This document shows, piece after piece, positions 1 to 7,767 of a stretch of DNA of 25,816 nt. The first letter of the stretch is position 1; each line of letters opens with the position of its first letter. A program made the translations under genes and the position numbers. This DNA is from Desulfobacteraceae bacterium. Its GTDB lineage: Bacteria; Desulfobacterota; Desulfobacteria; Desulfobacterales; Desulfobacteraceae. The stretch lies in NCBI GenBank assembly GCA_022712835.1, contig JAFLJU010000018.1:1-25816 (forward strand), written 5' to 3'. The notes under the pieces were generated by a model. That model saw only the letters and a program-made list of their open reading frames with translations. It ran no database searches and was not told the DNA's origin.

Positions 1-318
1 CGTCGGGATATTATCATTGCCCTGACGAAAAAGGCGGAGGAGCAGATCCGGTCAAATGAGCTTGCTGCTGCATTTGCCACCCTGGAGCAGGGGATACGTA
101 TCGATCCCCAGGACCCATTCCTTTGGCATCTGATGGCCAAGGTCCGGCTGGTACAGGGCAATTTGCACCAAGCCCAGGATCTGGCCAAAAAATCTTCCCT
201 TCTGGCAGGGCGTTATCCATCCCTTCAAAAAAAAAATAGAGAGATTCTGGCCAGGGCGTTGGGGAATTCCGGCAGTACACCTAAGGTTTTGATTCCCCCC
301 AAAAAAACTCTGGAATAG
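1..318 (+). CDS. TPR-like repeat protein, C-terminal fragment (partial)
   Basis: The frame is open from the left edge to the stop at 316-318, so only the last 105 residues of a longer protein are present and the true start is outside the window. The visible part holds two amphipathic helical pairs with tetratricopeptide-like spacing: alanine- and leucine-rich helices around residues 11-29, and a stretch with W41, G52 and the helix NLHQAQDLAKKSSLLAG at about 53-69. A basic, proline-containing tail follows. TPR proteins are protein-interaction scaffolds, and nothing here gives a specific partner. The gene ends 10 bp from the stop of the convergent IclR gene. An internal ATG at 133 is unlikely to be the start because helical coding sequence continues upstream of it. 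Confidence 0.6.
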   Translation, partial: RRDIIIALTKKAEEQIRSNELAAAFATLEQGIRIDPQDPFLWHLMAKVRLVQGNLHQAQDLAKKSSLLAGRYPSLQKKNREILARALGNSGSTPKVLIPPKKTLE

Positions 319-328
319 GGTTGGTTTT

Positions 329-1099
329 CTAAGAAGCCGGTGGTGTTCCTGCCAGGTTTGTATTGATCTCAAATGCGGCGGCCCGGATTTGGGCTATGAT
401 GGCCGGTATCTTCTCGTCATCCATGCTGGCCGTAAAGCCCACCACCCAGATGGCCGGGAAATAGACGCCCTGGGGTTGGATGGGGGCGGCAATGGCCCTG
501 ACACCTGCGATATATTCTTCATCATCAAAGGCAATTCCGGTTTCTCTGACGGTTTCAAGTGTTTTTAAATAGATATCCGGGTCTGTGATAGTCTTCGAGG
601 TGAACCGGTTCGGGGGATTTTCCATTAAATAGGCCCGGGCATCAACCGGTGTCATTGCCGATAAAAAAATTTTCCCCATGGCCCCGGCCAGGAGGGGCAG
701 GGAAGTGCCGATGGGAGAGGATATTTTAAAGTCTTTTCTGGATTCCACCATGTCAATGATGGTTACGGAAGACTTGTTACGGACGCCCAGGAATACAGAT
801 TCATGGCATTGTTCCATGAGGTGCTCCATGGCCGGGCGGGCAGCCCGTTTAAAATCCATTCGTTCATAGGCGGCTTTCCCCAGCTCCATGAGGGTGGCAC
901 CGATGGTAAATTCTCTGGAAACAGGATCTCTGAGAATAGCGCCCTGTTCTTCCAAGGCATTGGTAATGCCATGGACAGTGCTTTTACTGATTCCAAGACG
1001 GGTGGATATTTCGCTGAGCCGCAATCCCTTGTTGGTACTGATTGCTTTGAGGATGAGAAACGCTTTTTTGACGATGGGTGCCTGGTAGGGTTTTGTCAT
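329..1099 (-). CDS. IclR-family transcriptional regulator
   Basis: A 256-residue protein of typical IclR length. The N-terminal winged helix-turn-helix covers about residues 8-65, with the recognition segment LSEISTRLGISKSTVHGI near 28-45. The C-terminal GAF-like effector domain covers about 80-250 and includes the usual LLAGAMGKIFLSAM segment and the conserved E/Y/I-A-G-V-R-A-I-A-A-P-I stretch near 195-207. IclR proteins repress or activate catabolic operons in response to a small acid. The start at 1099 has a GGTGA-like ribosome site a few bases upstream. TTCA/TGAA dyads lie just upstream of this start and further out in the 1100-1340 gap, so autoregulation is plausible. No catabolic operon adjoins it, so the effector is unknown. 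Confidence 0.92.
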   Translation of the reverse strand: MTKPYQAPIVKKAFLILKAISTNKGLRLSEISTRLGISKSTVHGITNALEEQGAILRDPVSREFTIGATLMELGKAAYERMDFKRAARPAMEHLMEQCHESVFLGVRNKSSVTIIDMVESRKDFKISSPIGTSLPLLAGAMGKIFLSAMTPVDARAYLMENPPNRFTSKTITDPDIYLKTLETVRETGIAFDDEEYIAGVRAIAAPIQPQGVYFPAIWVVGFTASMDDEKIPAIIAQIRAAAFEINTNLAGTPPAS

Positions 1100-1101
1100 T
1101 G

Positions 1102-1212
1102 TTCACCATAATGAATTAGAAGATATATAGGACTGCGTTCTTTTGCCTTTAAATCCTTTGTTTAATAATATATTGACCTGTTCATTAGTTCATTATTATG
1201 AATTTTAATGAA
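1102..1212. promoter_or_regulatory. TTCAT/ATGAA dyads upstream of the IclR gene
   Basis: Three related inverted repeats occur in the gap between the divergent IclR and kinase genes. They are TTCA-N6-TGAA at 1102-1115, TTCAT-N4-ATGAA at 1189-1202, and outer arms TTCATTA (1181-1187) and TAATGAA (1206-1212) almost centred on the second dyad. IclR proteins bind short palindromes next to their own promoter, so these are candidate operators. The match is by pattern only, and the region is AT-rich, which raises the chance rate. Confidence 0.35.
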
Positions 1213-1327
1213 AATCAATGATAAGTTTTGTGTTCTTCAAATGAAATCAAGGATTATGCCGGATTCCCTTGGATTCTGGACTGATTTCATGGTAGAGATT
1301 ATGTTATATTGCGATTATCTGTCAAGG

Positions 1328-1375
1328 TTCATGGCAGACCATGTTCATGGTAAACCGTATTCATGGCAACCTCCT
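1328..1375. repeat. Three tandem 16-bp repeats beginning TTCATGG
   Basis: TTCATGG recurs at 1328, 1344 and 1360 with an exact 16-bp period and ACC-like sequence inside each unit; a further isolated copy starts at 1286. Units 1 and 2 also create the palindrome ACCATG-TT-CATGGT at 1338-1351. The array lies just before the likely start of the hybrid kinase gene and may be a regulator-binding array. It also makes the in-frame ATG at 1341 look like part of a repeat and not a genuine start. Confidence 0.5.
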
Positions 1376-1403
1376 ATTTTTTCAGCACAATGGAAAACTG
1401 CAA

Positions 1404-3188
1404 ATGGAAGATAACAAATCAATACGCTTATTGGAAGAGCAGGTGGCCCGTCTAAGCCAGGAATTAGAATTGGCCAGGGAAGAAATCTCTTCCCTTGAGG
1501 GGATTGAAGTTCATTATCATTCAATTTTGGAAGCATCTCCCAATCCCATTGTTCTTTATGATATGGAAGGAAGGGTGGTTTATCTGAATCCCGCCTTTAC
1601 CCTTACCTTTGGGTGGACCCTGGAAGAGGTCGCAGGTAAAAAAATGGATTTTGTGCCACAGGAGAGCCTGCCGGAAACCATGGATGCCATTGCCCAGGTA
1701 TTTAAAATAGGTCAGGTGGAGCTGGAAACCAGGCGCTATACCAAGGATGGGAAAATTTTAGAGATAGCGCTTTCCTGCGGTGTTTTTAAAAACCAAAAGG
1801 GTTCTTTTACCGGGACTTTTGTCCTTCTCAGGAATGTAACCCAGAGAAAAAATGATGAAACCAGGATTCAAAATCTCAATGATGAATTAAAGATCCAGAC
1901 CCTGGAACTTACGCACTTGAATCGAAATCTTCAGAAGGCAATTGACCATGCCTTTGTCATGACCCAGGAGGCAAAGGAAGCCAATCTTGCCAAGAGCGAA
2001 TTTTTGGCCAATATGAGCCATGAAATTCGAACGCCCATGAACGGGGTTCTTGGGATGACCAATATCCTGCTTGATGAATCCCTTTCGCCAGAAACCCGGG
2101 ACGGTTTGAATATCATTCAGCAGAGTGCGGAAACCCTTTTAACCGTTCTGAATGATATCCTGGATTTTTCAAAGATCGAAGCCGGGAAACTGGATGTGGA
2201 GGAAATCGCTTTTAACCTGAGAGATCTGGTGGATGAAATCTTTGGGATTCTGGCAATGCGAAGTCGGGAAAAGCAATTGGGATTGACCTCGCTCATTGAT
2301 GACGATGTGCCGTTCAGGCTTATGGGGGATCCGGGGCGGGTGCGCCAGATTTTGATGAATCTTGTGGGGAATGCCATTAAGTTTACGGATCATGGCGGAA
2401 AGATTCATCTTAGGGTGGGGGTGACCCAGGCGGTTTCGGACCCGGTTAAAATTGAGTTTATGATATCAGATACCGGCATTGGCATGACCGAGAGGCAGGT
2501 TCAAAAATTATTTCAGTCCTTTCACCAGGTGGATGCTTCCACCACCCGGAAATACGGAGGTACCGGTCTGGGGCTGGTTATTTCCAAACAGCTTTGTGAG
2601 TTGATGGGGGGAAAAATTCGTGTGAAGAGCCTGCCAGGCGTCGGTTCTACCTTTACCTTTACCTTTACGATTCTTTTTAAAAAACAAAAAGGGATGGAGC
2701 CGGTCAATGATTCTTTGACAGAACTTACAGGCAAAAGATTCGGGATCATTGATAGAATGAAAATGGATAAAATAAAAGATGATAAAATAAAAATTGAATC
2801 CAAACAGCACCAGGCAAGAATTCTGGTGGTGGAAGACCATCCGGTGAACCAGAAGGTGGTACAAAGTATCTTAAAAAAATTTGGATTTTATAGCCATGCC
2901 GTCAATGACGGATGCCAGGCCCTGGCAGAGCTTGAAAAAAACGCCTATGACCTGGTGCTCATGGACGTTCAAATGCCGGTAATGGACGGGTATGATTGTG
3001 TCAGAAAGATACGGGCAAAAAAATCGACCGTGTTGAATCCCCAAATCCCCATTATTGCCCTGACCGCCCATGCCATGCTCGGGGATATGGAAAAATGCCT
3101 CGGGGTGGGGATGAATGATTACACCACAAAGCCTTTGGACAGCCTTGTCCTGGCTCAAAAAATTAAGCAATTGTTGTTTGAAAGATAA
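1404..3188 (+). CDS. Soluble PAS hybrid sensor histidine kinase with receiver domain
   Basis: A 594-residue cytosolic kinase with no membrane segment. From the 1404 start the order is: N-terminal coiled coil (about 3-35), PAS domain (about 34-145), second coiled coil, HisKA with the H box [15 protein letters not shown] (phospho-His about H206), HATPase_c with N box NAIKFT (about N323), DTGIG and GTGLG boxes, a charged linker with the near-repeat DKIKDDKIK, and a C-terminal receiver with phospho-Asp in [11 protein letters not shown] (about D521) and a KPLD lysine. This is the BarA/hybrid-kinase architecture without the sensor membrane part or Hpt domain. The frame opens earlier at ATG 1341, but those codons lie in a tandem repeat and the coiled coil begins right after 1404. 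Neither start has a strong ribosome site. The signal sensed by the PAS domain is unknown. The adjacent receiver protein is a likely partner. Confidence 0.9.
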   Translation: MEDNKSIRLLEEQVARLSQELELAREEISSLEGIEVHYHSILEASPNPIVLYDMEGRVVYLNPAFTLTFGWTLEEVAGKKMDFVPQESLPETMDAIAQVFKIGQVELETRRYTKDGKILEIALSCGVFKNQKGSFTGTFVLLRNVTQRKNDETRIQNLNDELKIQTLELTHLNRNLQKAIDHAFVMTQEAKEANLAKSEFLANMSHEIRTPMNGVLGMTNILLDESLSPETRDGLNIIQQSAETLLTVLNDILDFSKIEAGKLDVEEIAFNLRDLVDEIFGILAMRSREKQLGLTSLIDDDVPFRLMGDPGRVRQILMNLVGNAIKFTDHGGKIHLRVGVTQAVSDPVKIEFMISDTGIGMTERQVQKLFQSFHQVDASTTRKYGGTGLGLVISKQLCELMGGKIRVKSLPGVGSTFTFTFTILFKKQKGMEPVNDSLTELTGKRFGIIDRMKMDKIKDDKIKIESKQHQARILVVEDHPVNQKVVQSILKKFGFYSHAVNDGCQALAELEKNAYDLVLMDVQMPVMDGYDCVRKIRAKKSTVLNPQIPIIALTAHAMLGDMEKCLGVGMNDYTTKPLDSLVLAQKIKQLLFER

Positions 3189-3236
3189 TGGGTTGTCGGT
3201 CACCTTCTAATTTAAATAGGAAAAAAGGGAATATAA

Positions 3237-3599
3237 ATGGCGAACATTCTTGCATTGGATGATATCTTGGATGCAGCGAACCTGATCAAACGGATTCTTG
3301 AGAGAAAAGGGCATACAGTGACGCCTTTTACAGAAGAAGAAGATGCCATTTCCTTTGTAGAATCCAGTGAGGTGGATCTGGCTATATTAGATATCAAGTT
3401 AAAAAAGATGAGCGGCGTTGAGGTTCTGGAAGAAATGAAAAAAAGAGCGCCGGCCATTCGGGTGATCATGCTGACGGGCTATCCTACCATTGAGACCGCC
3501 AGGGAGTGCTTATCGCTTGGCGCCAATGAATATTGCGTGAAGCCCATTGATAAAGAGGAGTTGGAAGACAAGGTCGCCCAGGTTCTTGAAGCGCCATAA
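3237..3599 (+). CDS. Stand-alone response regulator receiver (CheY-like)
   Basis: A 120-residue protein consisting only of a receiver domain. It has the acidic pair D8/D9, the phospho-acceptor D52 in LAILDIKLKKMSG, T80 and the conserved lysine K102 in CVKPID. There is no output domain, so it should signal by protein contact or pass phosphate onward. An AAGGGA ribosome site sits 6 bp before the ATG. It lies 48 bp after the hybrid kinase and probably belongs to the same transcript, acting as that kinase's diffusible partner. It converges with the phosphatase gene on the other strand with only 22 bp between stops. Confidence 0.92.
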   Translation: MANILALDDILDAANLIKRILERKGHTVTPFTEEEDAISFVESSEVDLAILDIKLKKMSGVEVLEEMKKRAPAIRVIMLTGYPTIETARECLSLGANEYCVKPIDKEELEDKVAQVLEAP

Positions 3600-3621
3600 A
3601 ATTTGGTATCCTTCCATCTGC

Positions 3622-4677
3622 TTAGGGAAGTTGATTTTCAGTTGATTTTTGGATAGCTATGATCTTTTTTTCAATGTCAGCCATATAATGGAAAAATCGT
3701 TGAACAAATTTTCCGGATATCGTATCCGCAACGGAAAATGTAAAATCGGTATCGGTCAAAAAATTTCCGGATAAGGCTAAAAATATGGTTTTGGAAAGTT
3801 CAAACAGCAGACCCCGGATCTCATTTTCATCGCTTGAAAAGCTAAGTGTTCCATAAATTCTGCATCTTGCCGGTCTTATTTCGAAAATCTCACAACCGGA
3901 ACCTTCATTGAACAGGCAGCTGGTGTCTTCTTTTTTATAGGTTTTGATCGCTTTTTCTATCAGTTGTTCCCTTTGGACGGAGCTAAATTGTTTGTTCATT
4001 TTATAGTGGAGGTAAATTACTTCTATCAATTGAAGATCAAATTTTTTTGAACAATAGGTTGGGTCAGTTTTGTCGCGTTGGGTGCGGGGGGCGTTGGGCT
4101 GTTTTTGAATTTGCTTATTAATCTGCTTATCAATCTGCTTATCAATGTTTTTGATCAAGGATTCATAATCGGAAAAAAAAAGACTTAGATCCACCCTGTT
4201 CTTGATCTCCAGGGAGGGTTCCCGAATGGTCAGGGCGCCGGATCTTTTACCAAAGGTTTTCAATAGTTTCCACTGACCATAATTGGAAGGGGTTGCATTT
4301 GAGGGTTTCAATTTTTTTGAAGCGGCTTTGAGGGTTAGCCCTCTGCGAATCATATAGGAGGTGACAAAGGTGCCGGTTCTTCCAATCCCGTGGCGGCAAT
4401 GGACCAGCACTTTTTTCCCAAGATAAATGGCTTCATCAAGCCAGGCCAATGCCTTTTCCATGTCTTTTATTTCGGGAACCTCCTCATCCCAGATGGGAAG
4501 GTAATATACCTCAAATCCTGAAGCAGATTCAATCTCATGGAGATCGGAAAACTCAGCGCAAAGATTTACAATGGCATCAATCCCCTGGGCTTTTATGGCA
4601 TCAAACTGGGCATATGACATGGGGGCGTAACCGACAGCAAGGCTCCCGGTAATCCATGTTATGGGGTATGTGGACAT
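3622..4677 (-). CDS. Dual-specificity/tyrosine phosphatase fused to a YkgJ-like cysteine domain
   Basis: A 351-residue two-domain protein. Residues 1-150 form a dual-specificity phosphatase: the P-loop VHCRHGIGRTGT supplies nucleophile C94 and R100, and D64 in LPIWDEE is the likely general acid. Residues 175-192 are a Q/K-rich linker of DKQI/NKQI units encoded by a 12-bp tandem repeat. Residues 205-340 resemble the YkgJ (CxxCxxCC, Fe/Zn-chelating) family, with C254, C262 and C272 in the pattern C-x7-C-x9-C and the hallmark RPARCRIYG. The usual N-terminal CxxCC cluster is reduced to C209. It lies 15 bp downstream of the PEP-synthase-like gene with an AGAGGAAA ribosome site, so the two are co-transcribed. 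One possibility is that it dephosphorylates a phosphoprotein tied to that partner. The fusion is clear; the function is inferred. Confidence 0.82.
   Translation of the reverse strand: MSTYPITWITGSLAVGYAPMSYAQFDAIKAQGIDAIVNLCAEFSDLHEIESASGFEVYYLPIWDEEVPEIKDMEKALAWLDEAIYLGKKVLVHCRHGIGRTGTFVTSYMIRRGLTLKAASKKLKPSNATPSNYGQWKLLKTFGKRSGALTIREPSLEIKNRVDLSLFFSDYESLIKNIDKQIDKQINKQIQKQPNAPRTQRDKTDPTYCSKKFDLQLIEVIYLHYKMNKQFSSVQREQLIEKAIKTYKKEDTSCLFNEGSGCEIFEIRPARCRIYGTLSFSSDENEIRGLLFELSKTIFLALSGNFLTDTDFTFSVADTISGKFVQRFFHYMADIEKKIIAIQKSTENQLP
4108..4143. repeat. Three in-frame 12-bp tandem units in the phosphatase linker
   Basis: Three consecutive 12-bp units run from 4108 to 4143; two are identical (AATCTGCTTATC) and one differs at two bases. 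On the minus strand they encode repeating (D/N)KQI tetrapeptides in the linker between the phosphatase and cysteine domains. Length variation among strains by replication slippage would be in frame. Confidence 0.75.
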
Positions 4678-4692
4678 TTTAATTTCCTCTTA

Positions 4693-7317
4693 TTATTTTT
4701 CATCAACATCCGACCTGAAATCATACCGACCATTCATAAAATCATTCACCAAGGCTTCTACTCCTGAGGTTTCTTTAAGATACATATCCAAAAGTTTGGT
4801 GGCGCCCAAAAGTCGCCCGAGTATATCCAGTGTTTTTTCCATGGTTTTTAAGGAGCCGTGTTTGAATTGGGCATCAATAAGATCTGATTTGATGTCAACC
4901 ATAAATCCAAACCGGGTTAAAATTTCTTTTATAAAATGGGCCCTGAGGGTTCTTCCTTCGGGACTGCCACCGCCGCCGGAAAATCTAAAAAGGATATAAT
5001 TATTTTTTTTTGAAGAAGAACAGATGGTATCTATGATGACAAAATGATAACCAAATCTGAAATTTACATTCAAATACTCTTTTGCGATAACCGCATAACT
5101 TCCAAACATGGGGGAATCGGCACTGATAATACCGCCTGCCATGACAATTTTGTCATAGGCCTCCCAGTCAAAATGGGTGGTTTCAGACCAGTATATTTTG
5201 GGGTTGGAAAGCCCTGTTAGTAAGGCTTTCATGGGAATGCTGACAATATCTTCGGGTTTTAGAAAATTTTCATTCGACGGATTTTCTTTTTTTGACTCCT
5301 CATTTTTGGGATACTCTTTTATCCCAGCGCCAACATCGAGGATATAAAAGAGCATGGGGATGTCGGAAATGAGTTGTTTTGCCCCATTTTTCCGGCTGCC
5401 CTTTCTATTCCCCATTAAAAACATTTCTCGCATGGCTGTTTCATGGACAAACCGGATAATATCATGGAGGGACCGGCATCCTTCTGGAACAAAAGCGTCT
5501 GATGCCGGGTTTGTCAGTTTTAATTTGGCACAAAAATTAATCACATACCTGAGTTTGAGCATAAAAGAGCTGCCAGCAAAAAAATCTCTTTTTGGGGGTG
5601 TTTTTTCCAGTAAGGATTCTACCCTTCCCTGGTATACAATGCTCCGGTCGGCATCCACCGTCACAAAGTCTCCCTGGACAAGATCATGAAATCCCTTTTC
5701 CAGGTTTACAACAGCGGGAATCCCAAATTCCCTTGCAATGGATGAAAAATGGCTGGCCCGGCTTCCAGTGCCGATGATAACGGCATTTATATTTTCTATT
5801 GCCCTAACAAATTGAGGCTGGGTATGCCTGACCACAAGCACGGATCCTTTTGGTATATGGGGTATTTGTGATAATTGTTCAAGAATGTAAATAGGGCCTG
5901 CACCGGTTCCCGGGCAGACCGATTCACCTCCTGAACAGATGATGTTATTCAAAATTTTATTTTCAGGTGTCTGTGGGTTGTCAGTCGGTTGATTTTTTAC
6001 CGGAGGGATGTTCAAGGGCCTGGACTGGAGGATAAAAATGTTGCCGGATTTATCCTGGCACCATTCAATATCCTGGGGCTGATTAAAATGAGATTCAAGG
6101 TCAATTCCCCATCTGGCAAGGGTCAATGCTGTGGGGATATCAAGGGAGAGGTCTTTTTTTTGTCGTTCATTTGTATCAATAGTTTGGGTCTGAATATCGG
6201 TTTGGGTCCAAATATCCGGTCCTAAAACCATTTGTTTTGTTTGGGCTGAGATTTCGGTGGTTAATAGGCTATCAGGCTTTTGTCTAGATATCCTGATCAC
6301 ATCCGGTGACACATCACCTTCTACGAGCAACCCTCCCTGCCCCCAGACAGAATGGATTAATAAATTGTCAGAACGTGTATCTTCAATATCCCGGGTATAC
6401 ATCACGCCGGATGATTTTGAATCAATCATTTCAAGGACCAGGACGGCCATGGGGGTCTCATGATCTAAAATTCCATGACTGATCCTGTAAAAGAGTGCCT
6501 GGGCAGAATATTTGCTGGCAATGACCTGTTTATATCCATTTGAAATATTCTCTTTTTTAAGATTTAACAGGGATTGATACTGGCCGGCAAAGGATGCGGT
6601 TCCATCCTCTTTAACCGCGCTGCTGCGAAGGGCAATCCTGAAATCGTCGCCATCTCCTTTTTCAATGCCCTTCATGGCCATTGTAATGGCTTTATCAATT
6701 TCTTTTGGGATATGGGCATTTAATATGAGGGTCTTTATTTTACGGGCTGTCTGGTCCAGGGAGGAGGGGGAGCTGATATCAAGGTCGGCCAGGCTCGCAT
6801 TTATGGGGTCCCGTAAATTGCCCGTCTCCAGAAAAAAATGAAAGGCATTGGTGGTGATGACAAACCCATTGGGTGCAGGCAAATGGAGTTTTTGATTCAG
6901 ACTGGCCAGGGAGAATGCCTTTTTCCCTGCGATCGCTTCATTAAAGGATGAAATTTTATCAAAGTCAATCGTAAAGGGGGGTGAAAATTCAAATTCCGGG
7001 GGAGCCAGCATAAACCGGATATAAAAATCAAATTTTTTAAAATAGGCTTTTAAGCTCCAATAGCTTGACGGGTTCATTTTTAAAAGTGCTTCAACCATTT
7101 GGGAAACCGCATCAGCAAGTTGGTCATAGGTCTTTACGATAGTCTGAAAGTCCGTTTTTTTGGGGGTGTAATAGATATCTTCCAAGGCTGCCATAAATTC
7201 ATGGGCGGCTTTGTCATATTCCAGCAGCGCCTTAAATGATTCGTATTTTTCCCTTAAAATAGTTCCAGGAGAAAATACCTGAAATGTCCAGTATCGGAAT
7301 AAATTTTTAATCAGCAT
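4693..7317 (-). CDS. PEP synthase-like protein: ATP-grasp plus phospho-His domain, no PEP barrel
   Basis: An 874-residue protein. Residues 1-115 are an unrecognised helical extension. Residues 120-435 match the PPDK/PEP-synthase ATP-grasp domain: GKKAFSLASL, the nucleotide-binding segment LRSSAVKEDGTASFAGQYQS (229-248), GVMYTRD, and the terminal IFILQSRPLN. Residues 460-565 match the swivelling phospho-His domain, with the catalytic histidine H523 in GTGSRASHFSSIAREFGIPA. Residues 580-874 do not resemble the PEP/pyruvate TIM barrel that completes PpsA (about 790 aa) or PpdK. They contain a glycine run GGGG near 781-784 and a terminal helical region. The family chemistry is ATP-driven phosphorylation of the swivelling His, then transfer to an acceptor. 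Here the acceptor domain is atypical, as in rifampin phosphotransferase-like relatives, so the substrate is unknown. It is co-transcribed with the downstream phosphatase. Confidence 0.8.
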   Translation of the reverse strand: MLIKNLFRYWTFQVFSPGTILREKYESFKALLEYDKAAHEFMAALEDIYYTPKKTDFQTIVKTYDQLADAVSQMVEALLKMNPSSYWSLKAYFKKFDFYIRFMLAPPEFEFSPPFTIDFDKISSFNEAIAGKKAFSLASLNQKLHLPAPNGFVITTNAFHFFLETGNLRDPINASLADLDISSPSSLDQTARKIKTLILNAHIPKEIDKAITMAMKGIEKGDGDDFRIALRSSAVKEDGTASFAGQYQSLLNLKKENISNGYKQVIASKYSAQALFYRISHGILDHETPMAVLVLEMIDSKSSGVMYTRDIEDTRSDNLLIHSVWGQGGLLVEGDVSPDVIRISRQKPDSLLTTEISAQTKQMVLGPDIWTQTDIQTQTIDTNERQKKDLSLDIPTALTLARWGIDLESHFNQPQDIEWCQDKSGNIFILQSRPLNIPPVKNQPTDNPQTPENKILNNIICSGGESVCPGTGAGPIYILEQLSQIPHIPKGSVLVVRHTQPQFVRAIENINAVIIGTGSRASHFSSIAREFGIPAVVNLEKGFHDLVQGDFVTVDADRSIVYQGRVESLLEKTPPKRDFFAGSSFMLKLRYVINFCAKLKLTNPASDAFVPEGCRSLHDIIRFVHETAMREMFLMGNRKGSRKNGAKQLISDIPMLFYILDVGAGIKEYPKNEESKKENPSNENFLKPEDIVSIPMKALLTGLSNPKIYWSETTHFDWEAYDKIVMAGGIISADSPMFGSYAVIAKEYLNVNFRFGYHFVIIDTICSSSKKNNYILFRFSGGGGSPEGRTLRAHFIKEILTRFGFMVDIKSDLIDAQFKHGSLKTMEKTLDILGRLLGATKLLDMYLKETSGVEALVNDFMNGRYDFRSDVDEK

Positions 7318-7460
7318 GTTTTTAAGTTGTTATGGCAGCTATTGCGTTAATTGGATGTCTTAATTTAAGGATAGCATTGAAGATAAAAGAATACAAACCA
7401 AGAGGTGGGAGAAAATCAGGTTTGTCATGTATATTGTCCGTCTTTTTTTTTGAGGGGGGT

Positions 7461-7509
7461 GCCATAAAAAAAATGCAACGCAATATTTTTATGGCGCAAT
7501 ATTTTTATG
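7461..7509. repeat. Hairpin and 15-bp direct repeat in the long intergenic gap
   Basis: CGCAATATTTTTATG occurs twice (7479-7493 and 7495-7509), separated by one base. The first copy also pairs with an upstream arm: GCCATAAAAA at 7461-7470 and TTTTTATGGC at 7486-7495 form a perfect 10-bp inverted repeat with a 15-nt loop. The element lies about 200 bp upstream of the sigma-54 promoter, a distance at which NtrC-type activators often bind. It could instead be part of the control region of the divergent PEP-synthase-like gene. Confidence 0.55.
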
Positions 7510-7698
7510 ATCTTTTTATCTGAAAAGTAGTGAAATTTCAATCGAGGAGGGGGTTTCCATAGATTTTTTAAAAATTACTCCATTTTTAATCGCAACCCGC
7601 TGATCTCATATGTTTGATAATTACAAATCATATTTTCCCATTAAATTTCAGAACTTTACCATTTTGACTGAGTGCTTTTGTCTAATAATTGGCCAAAA

Positions 7699-7714
7699 TG
7701 GCACGCTTATCGCA
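7699..7714 (+). promoter_or_regulatory. Sigma-54 (-24/-12) promoter
   Basis: TGGCACG-N4-TCGCA, with the invariant GG (7700-7701) and GC (7712-7713) exactly 10 bp apart, matches the RpoN consensus TGGCACG-N4-TTGCA with one mismatch. It lies 53 bp before the molybdoenzyme ATG, which has a strong AAGGAGG ribosome site at 7752-7758. The -24 element overlaps the right arm of an 8-bp inverted repeat. The sigma-54 activator at the end of the same gene run is the natural candidate regulator. Confidence 0.8.
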
Positions 7715-7767
7715 AAGATTTAATGGAATCGTTGAAGGATAAAAGTTTGCTAAGGAGGCAATAAATT

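Larger units (their letters stand above)
7318..7767. other. Intergenic control region between divergent genes
   Basis: About 450 bp separate the PEP-synthase-like gene (minus) from the molybdoenzyme gene (plus). It holds the 7461-7509 repeat cluster, the 8-bp inverted repeat CCATTTTG (7659-7666) / CAAAATGG (7694-7701) and the sigma-54 promoter. The short open frame at 7332-7523 has no good ribosome site and an unconvincing composition, so I do not call it. No clear sigma-70 promoter for the minus-strand gene could be fixed. Confidence 0.6.

Noticed and set aside
1208..1414. Plus-strand 68-residue open frame before the hybrid kinase
   Set aside because: It runs through the tandem repeats and into the kinase gene in another frame, and has no supported start.
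2640..2800. Low-complexity DNA in the hybrid kinase (repeated CTTTAC and GATAAAATAAAA words)
   Set aside because: It stays in frame, encodes a beta-strand end and a charged inter-domain linker, and needs no other explanation.
7332..7523. Plus-strand 63-residue open frame in the long gap
   Set aside because: No credible ribosome site, random-looking composition, and it overlaps the repeat and hairpin element.
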